From: Candidatus Latescibacterota bacterium
GTDB taxonomy: Bacteria > JAAXHH01 > JABIQT01
Assembly (NCBI GenBank): GCA_018667995.1
Contig: JABIQT010000639.1
Coordinates: 1-8,121 of the forward strand
Direction of reading: 5' to 3'
DNA length: 8,121 bases
The notes beneath the pieces were generated by a model. The model ran no database searches and had not been told where the DNA came from. It saw only the letters and a list, made by a program, of their open reading frames with translations. How positions within the stretch are numbered: position 1 is the stretch's first letter; each line of letters starts with the position of its first letter. Shown here one piece after another: positions 1-6,883 of this stretch. Made by a program: the position numbers and the translations under genes.

Positions 1-96
1 GCCCAGACCGACGATCAGAACAACCAGCTTCGTTTGCGCTAAACCTGTCGTAGGCAACCCCAGGTCGGTTAGCCAAATTTCAAGTAGTTCGGTCAT
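1..96 (-). CDS. N-terminus of a probable membrane protein, possibly MscS-type mechanosensitive channel (partial)
   Basis: An ATG at 96-94 opens a frame that runs to the window edge, giving 32 residues that begin MTELLEIWLTDLGLP. A short amphipathic stretch is followed, from about residue 20, by a hydrophobic run (KLVVLIVGLG) that looks like the start of a first transmembrane helix. This layout, an E-W-L-x-x-L-G-L motif and then a helix, resembles the N-terminus of small MscS-family channels, which release solutes on hypo-osmotic shock. Too little is present to be sure. The start lies 6 bp after the stop of the ThuA-domain gene, so the two are probably cotranscribed. The ribosome binding site is weak: a GAAG-like string in the preceding stop region. 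Any other inner-membrane protein remains possible. Confidence 0.45.
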   Translation of the reverse strand, partial: MTELLEIWLTDLGLPTTGLAQTKLVVLIVGLG

Positions 97-102
97 AGTT
101 CT

Positions 103-837
103 TCAGGGCGCCCATGTGATGCTGTTAAGAATGATCTGGTTAAAGGAAGGAATCATGAAATCCTGCTCGCTGTGACCAGGCTGGAGATAGCATATCCAAC
201 CATTACCCGCCGGCTTGACCCACCCTCCGCGGTCCTGCATCACTGTTTTACCTGTATCAGGATGAATGCAGTGTGCACCAAACAGAACCGTCTTCTCGCG
301 TCCATCAGTAAACTGCTGATTCAGAAATAGTTCCGTGTCGAGCAGTGGTAGTGCCGGATACAGGCCAGGTTGGGTTAGCGCATCAGATGATTGATACGAA
401 ATCTCAGCATTGTAGGTCACATCATGAGAAGTAATGTAGTGCTTTGGATTCAGGTTCACCAGTGTGTGAGTGACCGGTGCCAGGACCTTCCATGCGTTTG
501 CTGCTGCATCTGGAGGCTCAATGTGCATGCCCGTAAACTCCATCCATGCCGGATTTCTGATTTTCCCAGATGCCAGCCCATGGTGCAGTATGACTAACCT
601 GCCCCCCTGCAGAGCATACCGGATAAGAGCCTGTTCCAGCTGCGGTCCCATCACGCCGTGTACGTACATAATCACGGCATCGTACGGTGACAGATCTGCG
701 GGGATGCCCTCTTCCTCGGTAGCATGGATTACCAAGCCGGAGCGGCTTGCCAAAGCAGTACTTAACGCGTGCATCTGTGGCCACTCGTCGGCCACGATCA
801 TGACTTCCATCTCGGTATGGGAATCAGTAGCAATCAT
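103..837 (-). CDS. ThuA-domain (trehalose utilization family) protein
   Basis: This is a ThuA-like protein of the class I glutamine amidotransferase-like fold, 244 residues from the ATG at 837. Visible family hallmarks are the N-terminal strand EVMIVADEWPQMHAL, the segment GGRLVILHHGLA with HHG at about residues 85-87, and the C-terminal block GNGWICYLQPGHS (PGH at about 220-222) followed by a final helix (FNQIILNSITW). ThuA proteins occur in disaccharide and keto-sugar catabolic loci, but their reaction is not settled for most members and no substrate can be assigned here. No signal peptide is seen. The start is uncertain. The frame is open to a TTG at 873, but that codon coincides with a promoter-like -35 box, which argues against it. 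ATG codons at 837, 810 and 801 all lack a well-spaced Shine-Dalgarno. The 837 ATG falls at the predicted transcription start, and homology begins near 810. The membrane-protein gene follows after 6 bp. Confidence 0.85.
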   Translation of the reverse strand: MIATDSHTEMEVMIVADEWPQMHALSTALASRSGLVIHATEEEGIPADLSPYDAVIMYVHGVMGPQLEQALIRYALQGGRLVILHHGLASGKIRNPAWMEFTGMHIEPPDAAANAWKVLAPVTHTLVNLNPKHYITSHDVTYNAEISYQSSDALTQPGLYPALPLLDTELFLNQQFTDGREKTVLFGAHCIHPDTGKTVMQDRGGWVKPAGNGWICYLQPGHSEQDFMIPSFNQIILNSITWAP

Positions 838-844
838 AGCTATC

Positions 845-873
845 AGAGTAACGGCGCCATCGGGAAAAGTCAA
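845..873 (-). promoter_or_regulatory. Candidate sigma70-type promoter for the ThuA gene
   Basis: On the minus strand a TTGACT box (873-868, 5 of 6 to consensus) and TACTCT (850-845, which keeps the T1, A2 and T6 positions of the -10 box) are separated by exactly 17 bp. The predicted transcription start is near 838-837. It lies in the roughly 140-bp gap after the 976-2415 sulfatase and is the most consensus-like promoter in the window. It would let the ThuA and membrane-protein genes be transcribed apart from the sulfatase genes. The evidence is sequence pattern only. Confidence 0.4.
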
Positions 874-975
874 GTGGGCGCGCGAGGGCTATGAGGTGAC
901 GGCAGCCGGCTGGTGGCGCTGTAGTCTCGCACATAGAAATTCCAGATGATTCGGGGAGACCGCTAAAGATCGAAA

Positions 976-2415
976 TCACCAATTAGCCGTTCTCGCAGGC
1001 AGAGGATCGACGGTCCATGCCATTCTGTTGCACAGCCGCGTTAACATTTCCGTTTTATCCGCAACTGCGCCGGAATCATGCCAGAGATTGTACGTCTCGT
1101 ACGGGTCCGCATTCAGATCGTAGAGTTCCCCTGTGTTATTCTTATGGTCGACGGTGAGTTTATGCGTATGCGTCCGAATCATCGTTGTCTGTGCGCTGGG
1201 ATTCTGGTGCCAGGGCATGGCGTTGTAGTATTCGCAGTACACATCCTCACGCGTAGCCGGTTCGACGCTCTCCTGATCAGAGAGGACTGGCCAGAGAGAT
1301 TGGCCTTGCATGCCTGGATATCGTAGAAGACCAGCGGCATCAAGCAACGTGGGGGCCAGATCCGTGAGTTCAACCAGATCCGTATTGATCCTAGGACTGA
1401 TGGAAGATGGGAGGGATATAATCATTGGAACTCGGACAGCGGGATCGTAAAAATAGGGGCCCTTCAGATAGATACCGTGATCCCCGAGCATTTCACCGTG
1501 ATCGGACATGTATATCACCAAGGTATTCTCGGCTTGTCCTGTGCGTTCAAGCGCCTGGAGGATTCGGCCTGTCTGAGTATCGATCAAGTCACACATGGCC
1601 CAGTAGGAGGCTTTCACGAATCGATGGTCGCGATCACTCATTACCTTATAAGGAAGGCCGTATCGTTCATGTCCCTTTTCATGATCATGGCCCTGCAGAG
1701 GCGGCTTATTATCCAATTCGCCCAGAATGAAGTTAGGCAGGGGGATGTCATCGAGACGATCCATGTAGCGTTCAAGGTACGATTCCGGAGCATCGAACCC
1801 ATGATGTGGATCATAAATGTTCACGGAGAAGAGCCACGGATCAGGCGAACTTTCCTGAGCTTCGACGAAGTCTATGGTCTTCTCGGCACACCAGGTTGTC
1901 TGGTGGTCCTGCGGTTCGGGCCCGAGGGAAATGTACTCACACTCGGGATGTGGACGAAGCTCGCGAGAGGCGCCCTTAGCCTGCAGCCACGTATGATATT
2001 CGTTGGTGGGCCATATCGGCTCAGAATCATGCGACCAATGAAACTCGCTGTAGCCGTCGGAGATGCGCCGTTCCATGGTCGGTGTGACCGTGGGATTGCA
2101 CGCGGATAGATGGAGCTTGCCAGCCAGGCCACAGGTGTAACCAGCATCTGCCAGGAGGCGTGTCACCAGCATTTCTGAATCCGGAATGTCCTGGCCATTT
2201 TGCCGACACCGTGTTGTCCTGGGATACCTTCCTGTGAGAAAGCTGGCACGACTGGGGGTGCACACTGGGCTTTGTGCATAGCAATGATCGAAGCGTGTGC
2301 CTCCCAGTGCGAGTCGGTCTATATTTGGGGTATTGACCCAAGTATTACCGTAACATCCCAAAGTGTCCCAACGCTGTTGGTCACTGCATATCCATAGTAT
2401 ATTTGGCCTTCCCAT
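976..2415 (-). CDS. Sulfatase (formylglycine-dependent, Cys-type), cytoplasmic
   Basis: This 479-residue type I sulfatase hydrolyses a sulfate ester (some relatives cleave phosphonate or phosphate esters) through a formylglycine made from cysteine. The activation motif C52-T-P-S-R56 lies in SPVCTPSRASFLTGRYP. The N-terminal metal site is in ILWICSDQQRWDTLGCYGN (D12-Q13). G-K-L-H (K100, H102), YDPHHG (H204-H205), SDHGEMLGDHG (D305-H306) and LKGP (K318) supply the other expected active-site residues. The C-terminal subdomain has the usual LYDLNADPYETYNL. Length is normal and all key residues are intact. There is no signal peptide, and the in-frame TGA three codons upstream excludes an N-terminal extension, so a cytoplasmic role is inferred. 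A GAGG at 2423-2420 overlaps the stop of the TIM-barrel gene, 6 bp before the ATG, suggesting translational coupling. The maturation enzyme is not in the window. The substrate is unknown. Confidence 0.95.
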   Translation of the reverse strand: MGRPNILWICSDQQRWDTLGCYGNTWVNTPNIDRLALGGTRFDHCYAQSPVCTPSRASFLTGRYPRTTRCRQNGQDIPDSEMLVTRLLADAGYTCGLAGKLHLSACNPTVTPTMERRISDGYSEFHWSHDSEPIWPTNEYHTWLQAKGASRELRPHPECEYISLGPEPQDHQTTWCAEKTIDFVEAQESSPDPWLFSVNIYDPHHGFDAPESYLERYMDRLDDIPLPNFILGELDNKPPLQGHDHEKGHERYGLPYKVMSDRDHRFVKASYWAMCDLIDTQTGRILQALERTGQAENTLVIYMSDHGEMLGDHGIYLKGPYFYDPAVRVPMIISLPSSISPRINTDLVELTDLAPTLLDAAGLLRYPGMQGQSLWPVLSDQESVEPATREDVYCEYYNAMPWHQNPSAQTTMIRTHTHKLTVDHKNNTGELYDLNADPYETYNLWHDSGAVADKTEMLTRLCNRMAWTVDPLPARTANW

Positions 2416-2424
2416 ACTGCCTCA
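2416..2424 (-). promoter_or_regulatory. Coupled stop/Shine-Dalgarno junction fixing the sulfatase start
   Basis: The TIM-barrel gene ends in TGA (2424-2422). Its last two bases plus the next two form GAGG (2423-2420), four bases before the sulfatase ATG at 2415. Stop and start are in the same frame, with only GGC and AGT between them. This fixes the sulfatase start and favours reinitiation by the same ribosome. Confidence 0.6.
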
Positions 2425-3360
2425 TTTCATCCAGGGGGATTGTGGCTGTGCCCCATCATATTCGTTGTCAGCTTCGATGTGTCGACATAGATCACGGAAG
2501 TGCTTGTAGGAAACACGGGCGGCGAGCTCAGGGTCGCTGCGCAGTACTCGTCGATAGTAGGCGAACGACTCGAATTCCAGCGTGAAGAATCCACGATAAC
2601 CAATGTCATCGAGCGCCTCCAGGAAGGGAGTCCATTGGATCTGACCTTCTCCCAGGAGTGGAAAGACGAAACTTTGAGGAAATGGTCCCATGCGCCCCAC
2701 CACATCCTTTACGTGGACATGTCTGACTTTCTCCCCCAACTGCCGGATTGCCCAGGGAATATCGTTATCGTAAAGAAACAGATGTGACGGATCCATTACG
2801 ACGCCGAGTTTAGGCGAGTCAACGAGCTGTATCAATTGACGTAATGAGTAGTAATCGTGACACAGGTGTCCGAACACCGCCTCGATATTTACCTCGACAT
2901 CCAGATCCTCGGCCAGCGGCAGTACCCTATTGAGGGTGTGAGATACGGCGTGCCAGGCCTCCCCTTCTGAAATATCACGTGGAATGCTCAAGGCCTTTGG
3001 ATTCCATGGCACGGGACCAGTATAGGTCTTGACGGATGCTATTCCTGTGTCTGCCGCCGCCTCGAGAACTCGCATCAGAAAATCTGCATTGGCTTGCTGT
3101 CCGGATGTCTCGCATACCACCAGATCCATCTCTACGTTTATCTCGGATATGGTCAGGCCGTTGGCGCGCGTGGGGTCCACCAGATCAGTGAAGGCACGTT
3201 TACCTTTCTCGGCGAAGACATCGGCCGGAATACTCCAGGATACCGCGCGGTAACCCAGCCCGGCAAGCAGCTGGACTACCTCTTCCGGCGGCGCAGTGCC
3301 TAACTCCAGATTCGCAACGTATCCAGTCTTCTCATCAAGCTTGAAGCAGGAGAGGTCCAT
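2422..3360 (-). CDS. TIM-barrel sugar isomerase/epimerase-like protein (AP endonuclease family 2 fold)
   Basis: This is a 312-residue xylose isomerase-like TIM barrel protein, a family that includes sugar and keto-sugar isomerases, 3-epimerases, dehydratases and inosose-type enzymes. The metal-binding residues expected of the fold are visible: E160 in VEVNIEAVF, D190 and H193 in GVVMDPSHL, H216 in RHVHVKD, and E262 in FFTLEFES. The usual GEGQIQW segment follows at 238-243. It begins with barrel strands (YVANLELGT, YRAVSWSIPA) and has no signal peptide, so it should be cytoplasmic. The length fits the family. The ATG at 3360 has only a weak purine-rich upstream stretch. The downstream sulfatase follows after 6 bp, which suggests that the isomerase acts on a sugar made available by desulfation or on a linked step. 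The specific reaction cannot be assigned. Confidence 0.88.
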   Translation of the reverse strand: MDLSCFKLDEKTGYVANLELGTAPPEEVVQLLAGLGYRAVSWSIPADVFAEKGKRAFTDLVDPTRANGLTISEINVEMDLVVCETSGQQANADFLMRVLEAAADTGIASVKTYTGPVPWNPKALSIPRDISEGEAWHAVSHTLNRVLPLAEDLDVEVNIEAVFGHLCHDYYSLRQLIQLVDSPKLGVVMDPSHLFLYDNDIPWAIRQLGEKVRHVHVKDVVGRMGPFPQSFVFPLLGEGQIQWTPFLEALDDIGYRGFFTLEFESFAYYRRVLRSDPELAARVSYKHFRDLCRHIEADNEYDGAQPQSPWMK

Positions 3361-3461
3361 TCTTGATTCTCACGATTCTGTCTATGGGCTAATCAGTAAC
3401 GTGCCGATTGCCAGCAAAAATCCCGTTTCAATGCTATCTCTCCAAGAATATCACGGTGCAG

Positions 3462-4802
3462 TTAGGGAGTTATGAGGGTATCATTCCTTGGAGACTCGCC
3501 ATCTGGATCATTGACTCGAGTGCCAGACGGAGCCTCAACCGATCCGGTTGCGAGAATCGGGTCTTTGGTTTCCACCATCCATGTCTCTAACCGCTGCCGA
3601 AGTTCATCTGCTACGCCCTTCATATGCGCCATACCGATTAAATTGTTCGCCTCATTCGGATCGAATACCAGATCATACAACATTTCCTGATCGCGGGGTT
3701 GGTCCGCCCATCCTTGCTCCAGCAAGTACTGTTTGCTAGGCGTATCGTCCACGTTGGGCAGTACCATACGGTCCCGTTGATCGTAACGGCGAATGTATTT
3801 GTATCGCTCGGTCCGCACACACCTCATCGGTTCATAGCTGGCGTGGTAGTTCACTTCGGAGAAGACCGCATCACGAATGGCTGCCTTGCTCCCATCTGCT
3901 AAGGGAATCAGAGAGTGGCCGTTGACGAATTCCGGTGTGTCGATGCCTACCAGATCATACACTGTGGGCACCAGATCAATCAGGGAGACTAAGGCGTCCT
4001 GTACAGTTCCTCCGGAGAATCCTCCGGGACCTTTCATGATCAGGTATACCCGAGTGCCATGATCTGTCAGGTTGCACATGTTCCGTGGAAACTGAAGACC
4101 GTGATCAGAGAAACAACAGATTAGCGTGTTCTCTGTGAGGTCGTTGCGGTCTAATGCCTCGAGCACCTGCCCAAAGGACGTATCCATAATGCGGGCGGCT
4201 GCTTTAAAATCCGCAGTATCGTCTCTGGTCTCTGGCGTATCGGGCAGCGGCGCCGGCGGCACGCAATATCGGGCATCCTCGGCCGGATAGATGCCAGGTT
4301 CTGCTTTTGGAAATGGTCGATGGGTTTCATTGAGACCGAAAGACAGGAAGAAAAGCTTCGTATTCCGATCGATAAAGGATACCGCCGCTTCCGTGGAGTT
4401 GCGGGGATTCTTCGCGTCGGGGTAGTTGGCGTCCTGGCCCGAGAGGATATGGTCGTAGCCAACTGTGTTGGTATCTGGGGCTGTATGTTCCACACCCGAG
4501 ACCGCCGTCACATATCCCAGCTCCTTGAGCCGATAGATCACATGCTGCGTGTAGTCATTCATGGAAAAACCGCGATGGGCCAGTCCTAACATTCCGCAGG
4601 AATGAGGGTACATTCCGGTGAGAAAGGCTGCGCGGCTGGGCGAACAGGTGGGGGCCGCGGCAAATGCTCGGCGAAAGGCAATGCCTTCACGTGCAAGCCG
4701 ATCCAAATTGGGGGTCGCTACGGCGTGGCCGTAGGGCGCCACAAAGGTTCCGGTATTGTGCGAGTGCATGAAGACAATATTAGGGCGAGTGGTTTCGGAC
4801 AT
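3462..4802 (-). CDS. Sulfatase, SGSH-like (N-sulfoglucosamine sulfohydrolase type) with altered metal site
   Basis: This is a 446-residue type I sulfatase. The formylglycine motif is C53-S-P-S-R57 in APTCSPSRAAFLTGMYPHSCG. The following MLGLAHRGFS and the later SDHGLQFPRNMCNLTDHGTR (D233, H234) match the layout of heparan N-sulfatase (SGSH) better than that of arylsulfatases, so an N-sulfo or O-sulfo amino-sugar substrate is possible but unproven. NETHRPF supplies H161, and LYDLVFDPNEANNL closes the C-terminal subdomain. Two positions are unusual. The usual acidic pair after the first strand reads H15-N16 (HSHNTG), and the G-K-x-H motif reads G103-V-E-H106, without the lysine. There is no signal peptide, and an in-frame TGA nine codons upstream rules out a longer start. 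A GGGA lies about 7 bases before the ATG. The tail past residue 415 (EAPSGTR...) is polar and probably disordered. Gaps to its neighbours are 75 and 101 bp. Confidence 0.93.
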   Translation of the reverse strand: MSETTRPNIVFMHSHNTGTFVAPYGHAVATPNLDRLAREGIAFRRAFAAAPTCSPSRAAFLTGMYPHSCGMLGLAHRGFSMNDYTQHVIYRLKELGYVTAVSGVEHTAPDTNTVGYDHILSGQDANYPDAKNPRNSTEAAVSFIDRNTKLFFLSFGLNETHRPFPKAEPGIYPAEDARYCVPPAPLPDTPETRDDTADFKAAARIMDTSFGQVLEALDRNDLTENTLICCFSDHGLQFPRNMCNLTDHGTRVYLIMKGPGGFSGGTVQDALVSLIDLVPTVYDLVGIDTPEFVNGHSLIPLADGSKAAIRDAVFSEVNYHASYEPMRCVRTERYKYIRRYDQRDRMVLPNVDDTPSKQYLLEQGWADQPRDQEMLYDLVFDPNEANNLIGMAHMKGVADELRQRLETWMVETKDPILATGSVEAPSGTRVNDPDGESPRNDTLITP

Positions 4803-4837
4803 GGTGTAATCCCATCGGCAGTATTCTCAATACAGTC

Positions 4838-4857
4838 TCGAGTAGTGTCCGACTCGA
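4838..4857. repeat. Short inverted repeat between the ABC-F and sulfatase genes
   Basis: TCGAGT (4838-4843) and ACTCGA (4852-4857) form a perfect 6-bp inverted repeat around an 8-base loop, about 20 bases past the ABC-F stop. A smaller one, GTATT/AATAC with a 3-base loop, lies at 4821-4833. No T-run follows either on the minus strand, so an intrinsic terminator is not supported. It could be an operator, an RNA hairpin or chance. Confidence 0.3.
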
Positions 4858-4877
4858 TACGGAGATAACAGGTGTCT

Positions 4878-6758
4878 TTACTGTGGAGCTGTAACGGACA
4901 TCCACTTCTGATACAGCTCGTCGATCAACGTATTGACTCTATCAAGTTCCTTTTGTACGCGGTGTCCGGCGCGCCTGTCGCGCCCGTTAAAGGCGTCCTC
5001 AAGGCTGGTTTCCAGAGCGGCCTTCTCCTGTTCAGTCGCTTCGATTCGTCGTTCCAGTGCGGCTGCATCCTCGGGAAGCCGGGACTGCTTCTGCCTGGTT
5101 CGATGCTGGCCGCGCTTGGTTATACGGCCTACGACCTTTGCGCGCTCTTCCTTCCGGGCATGCCAGAACTCGGTGAAGTTGCCCGCATAGGAGTGTAGCG
5201 AATGGTCGCGGACCTCGACTACGCGGTCTATGACTTTGTCGAGAAAATAGCGGTCATGGGAAACTACCAGGAGAGTCCCTTCATAGTTGTCCAGGGCCTC
5301 TTCGATAGCTTCGCTTGCCGGAATGTCCAGGTGGTTGGTCGGTTCGTCCAGGATCAGGAAGTTCGGCTTCAGGAGCATGAGCCTGGCGAGCTGAAGTCTA
5401 TTTCTCTCACCACCTGAAAGCTCGCCTATTCGCTTGTCCACATCGTTGCGGGCGAACAGGAAGCGCGACAGGAGTGCGAAAGCGCCCTTCGCGCTGACGG
5501 TGGCCGTAGCCCGGATTTCCTCCATGATGGTTCGATCGGTGTGCAGGATTTCCTGTTCTTGGGCGGAATATCCGACGGTCTGACTGGGGCCGACACGAAT
5601 AACGTCATGGTCCCAAGCACCGTTGGCGACGATCTCGCGTAGCAGCGTGGTTTTTCCGCTCCCGTTAACTCCCACCAATCCAACCCGTTCTCCGCATGCA
5701 ATGTCGAGCGTGGCGTCTTCAAGCAAAATGCGCGGACCAAATGAACGGCTGTAGCCACGCAACTGAAGAGCGATTTTGGCCTGTGATGCCTCTGTGGTGA
5801 ACGCCGCATCTATTTTATCAGGTCCTAATATCGGCTCATCGACCGCATTGCCCTTCTCTCGCTCCAACTGGGTACGCCGGGCACGAAGGCGCTTTCCCCA
5901 CGCTGGATCCGCCGTAGCTCGGGCAATCTGCTCGAATCTTTTGACAAGCTGTTCCAGTCGACTAAGTCGCTTCTGGTTGGCGATGTAATCAGACTGCTGA
6001 GCCAACAGATCCCTGAGTCTGGTCGCGCGATAGGAGGAATATCCACCTTCATAGTATTTCACAAGACCGGCACTGAGATCAACGATCCCATTCACCACTC
6101 TATCAAGAAGGTACCGATTGTGCGATACAATCATGACGGCACCTTTGAAACGGTTTATGAAATCTTCCAGCCATGCTACGCCTTCGTAATCCAGATGATT
6201 CGCCGGCTCATCCAGAATCAGAAAGTCGGGATCCTTGAGCAGGGCCCGTGTCATGGAAACGACGTTCTTTTCACCACCAGAAAGCGAACCCACGGGCTGC
6301 CTCATTTTGCCCTGCAGGCCCAGTGCGTCGAGCATTGTTTCGGCTCGATGTGGGAAACGATCCCCGTCCACTTTGTCGTAGTCGTCCCTAGCTGCCTGAT
6401 AGGCCCGTAGGATTTGATCCATATTTTCAGGCGTAGCAACGGACAACCTTTCCTCCTGCATCCGCAGCGTTTCGGATAGTCTCTTATGCTCTACCGCGAT
6501 ACAGTCCCAGACTGAATCGTCGTCGCGATACGAGACGTGCTGCGGCACGTAACCCACTCGGACGCCCTTTGGGACTACGACCATACCGCCCGATGGCAAC
6601 TCTTCCCCGGTGAGGATACGTAACATCGTCGTTTTACCGGAGCCGTTAGCGCCGATAAGCCCCAGTCTCTGTCCGGTACTGATGGTCAGTGATACGTTGG
6701 TCAATACCTCGTGAACACCGTAACTATGAGCGACATTCTGGAGACTTGCTACAAGCAT
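4878..6758 (-). CDS. ABC-F family ATPase (ribosome-associated translation factor)
   Basis: This soluble protein of 626 residues carries two ABC ATPase domains and no membrane segments, as in the ABC-F family (EttA, Uup, YbiT/YkpA, antibiotic-resistance ABC-F). These bind the ribosomal E site and rescue or protect stalled translation. Domain 1 has Walker A GANGSGKTT (36-44), signature LSGGE (159-163), Walker B LILDEPANHLD (E184) and switch SHNRYLLD (212-219). The interdomain linker, which reaches towards the P-site tRNA in this family, spans roughly 240-320. Domain 2 has GVNGSGKTT (363-371), LSGGE (447-451), LILDEPTNHLD (E472) and SHDRYFLD (500-507). Both catalytic glutamates are intact. A charged C-terminal coiled coil of about 65 residues (from about 557) is Uup-like. 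The ATG at 6758 is chosen over a TTG at 6797 because AGGA sits 8 bases before it and homology starts there. It is not an obvious pathway member. The subgroup is not assigned. Confidence 0.93.
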   Translation of the reverse strand: MLVASLQNVAHSYGVHEVLTNVSLTISTGQRLGLIGANGSGKTTMLRILTGEELPSGGMVVVPKGVRVGYVPQHVSYRDDDSVWDCIAVEHKRLSETLRMQEERLSVATPENMDQILRAYQAARDDYDKVDGDRFPHRAETMLDALGLQGKMRQPVGSLSGGEKNVVSMTRALLKDPDFLILDEPANHLDYEGVAWLEDFINRFKGAVMIVSHNRYLLDRVVNGIVDLSAGLVKYYEGGYSSYRATRLRDLLAQQSDYIANQKRLSRLEQLVKRFEQIARATADPAWGKRLRARRTQLEREKGNAVDEPILGPDKIDAAFTTEASQAKIALQLRGYSRSFGPRILLEDATLDIACGERVGLVGVNGSGKTTLLREIVANGAWDHDVIRVGPSQTVGYSAQEQEILHTDRTIMEEIRATATVSAKGAFALLSRFLFARNDVDKRIGELSGGERNRLQLARLMLLKPNFLILDEPTNHLDIPASEAIEEALDNYEGTLLVVSHDRYFLDKVIDRVVEVRDHSLHSYAGNFTEFWHARKEERAKVVGRITKRGQHRTRQKQSRLPEDAAALERRIEATEQEKAALETSLEDAFNGRDRRAGHRVQKELDRVNTLIDELYQKWMSVTAPQ

Positions 6759-6766
6759 TCTATCGA

Positions 6767-6770
6767 TCCT
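6767..6770 (-). promoter_or_regulatory. Ribosome binding site deciding the ABC-F start
   Basis: AGGA (6770-6767) lies 8 bases before the ATG at 6758. The alternative in-frame TTG at 6797 has no comparable site, and the 13 residues it would add (MPDVQESQ...) are not expected in ABC-F proteins. Confidence 0.55.
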
Positions 6771-6845
6771 GGTCTGGGATTCCTGTACATCGGGCAATAC
6801 CGGCTGGAGATTCGTCCATGCTACTGCTTAATGCCAATACGGAGG

Positions 6846-6876
6846 CACTATGCAGAAAGGTGCAGTGGCGATAGTG
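6846..6876. repeat. Possible hairpin just after the amidohydrolase gene
   Basis: CACTA/TAGTG (6846-6850 and 6872-6876) encloses TGCA/TGCA (6851-6854 and 6861-6864) with a 6-base loop and a bulge on one side. It starts about 8 bases past the amidohydrolase stop. On the minus strand no T-run follows, so it could be a weak or factor-assisted terminator or an RNA-stabilising structure, or chance. It is the only structure noticed in the 125-bp gap before the ABC-F start, which shows no convincing promoter. Confidence 0.25.
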
Positions 6877-6883
6877 TGGCGTA

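Noticed and set aside
903-912. Palindrome CAGCCGGCTG in the gap after the 976-2415 sulfatase
   Set aside because: It is only 10 bp, does not extend into a stable stem with a loop, and has no T-run. It is too short to call a terminator or operator.
470-949. A 159-codon plus-strand open frame opposite the ThuA gene
   Set aside because: The translation is rich in Cys, Ser and Arg with no family resemblance, as expected of the complement of a coding strand. The minus-strand ThuA motifs explain the region.
1477-2109. A 210-codon plus-strand open frame inside the 976-2415 sulfatase gene
   Set aside because: It lies entirely opposite a well-supported sulfatase gene, its product shows no recognisable domain, and it has no clear ribosome binding site. 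It is an antisense shadow.
3361-3461. Search for a promoter or terminator in the 101-bp gap between the SGSH-like sulfatase and the TIM-barrel gene
   Set aside because: TTGAAA and TTGCTG strings occur on the minus strand, but none has a credible -10 box at proper spacing, and no hairpin with a T-run is present.
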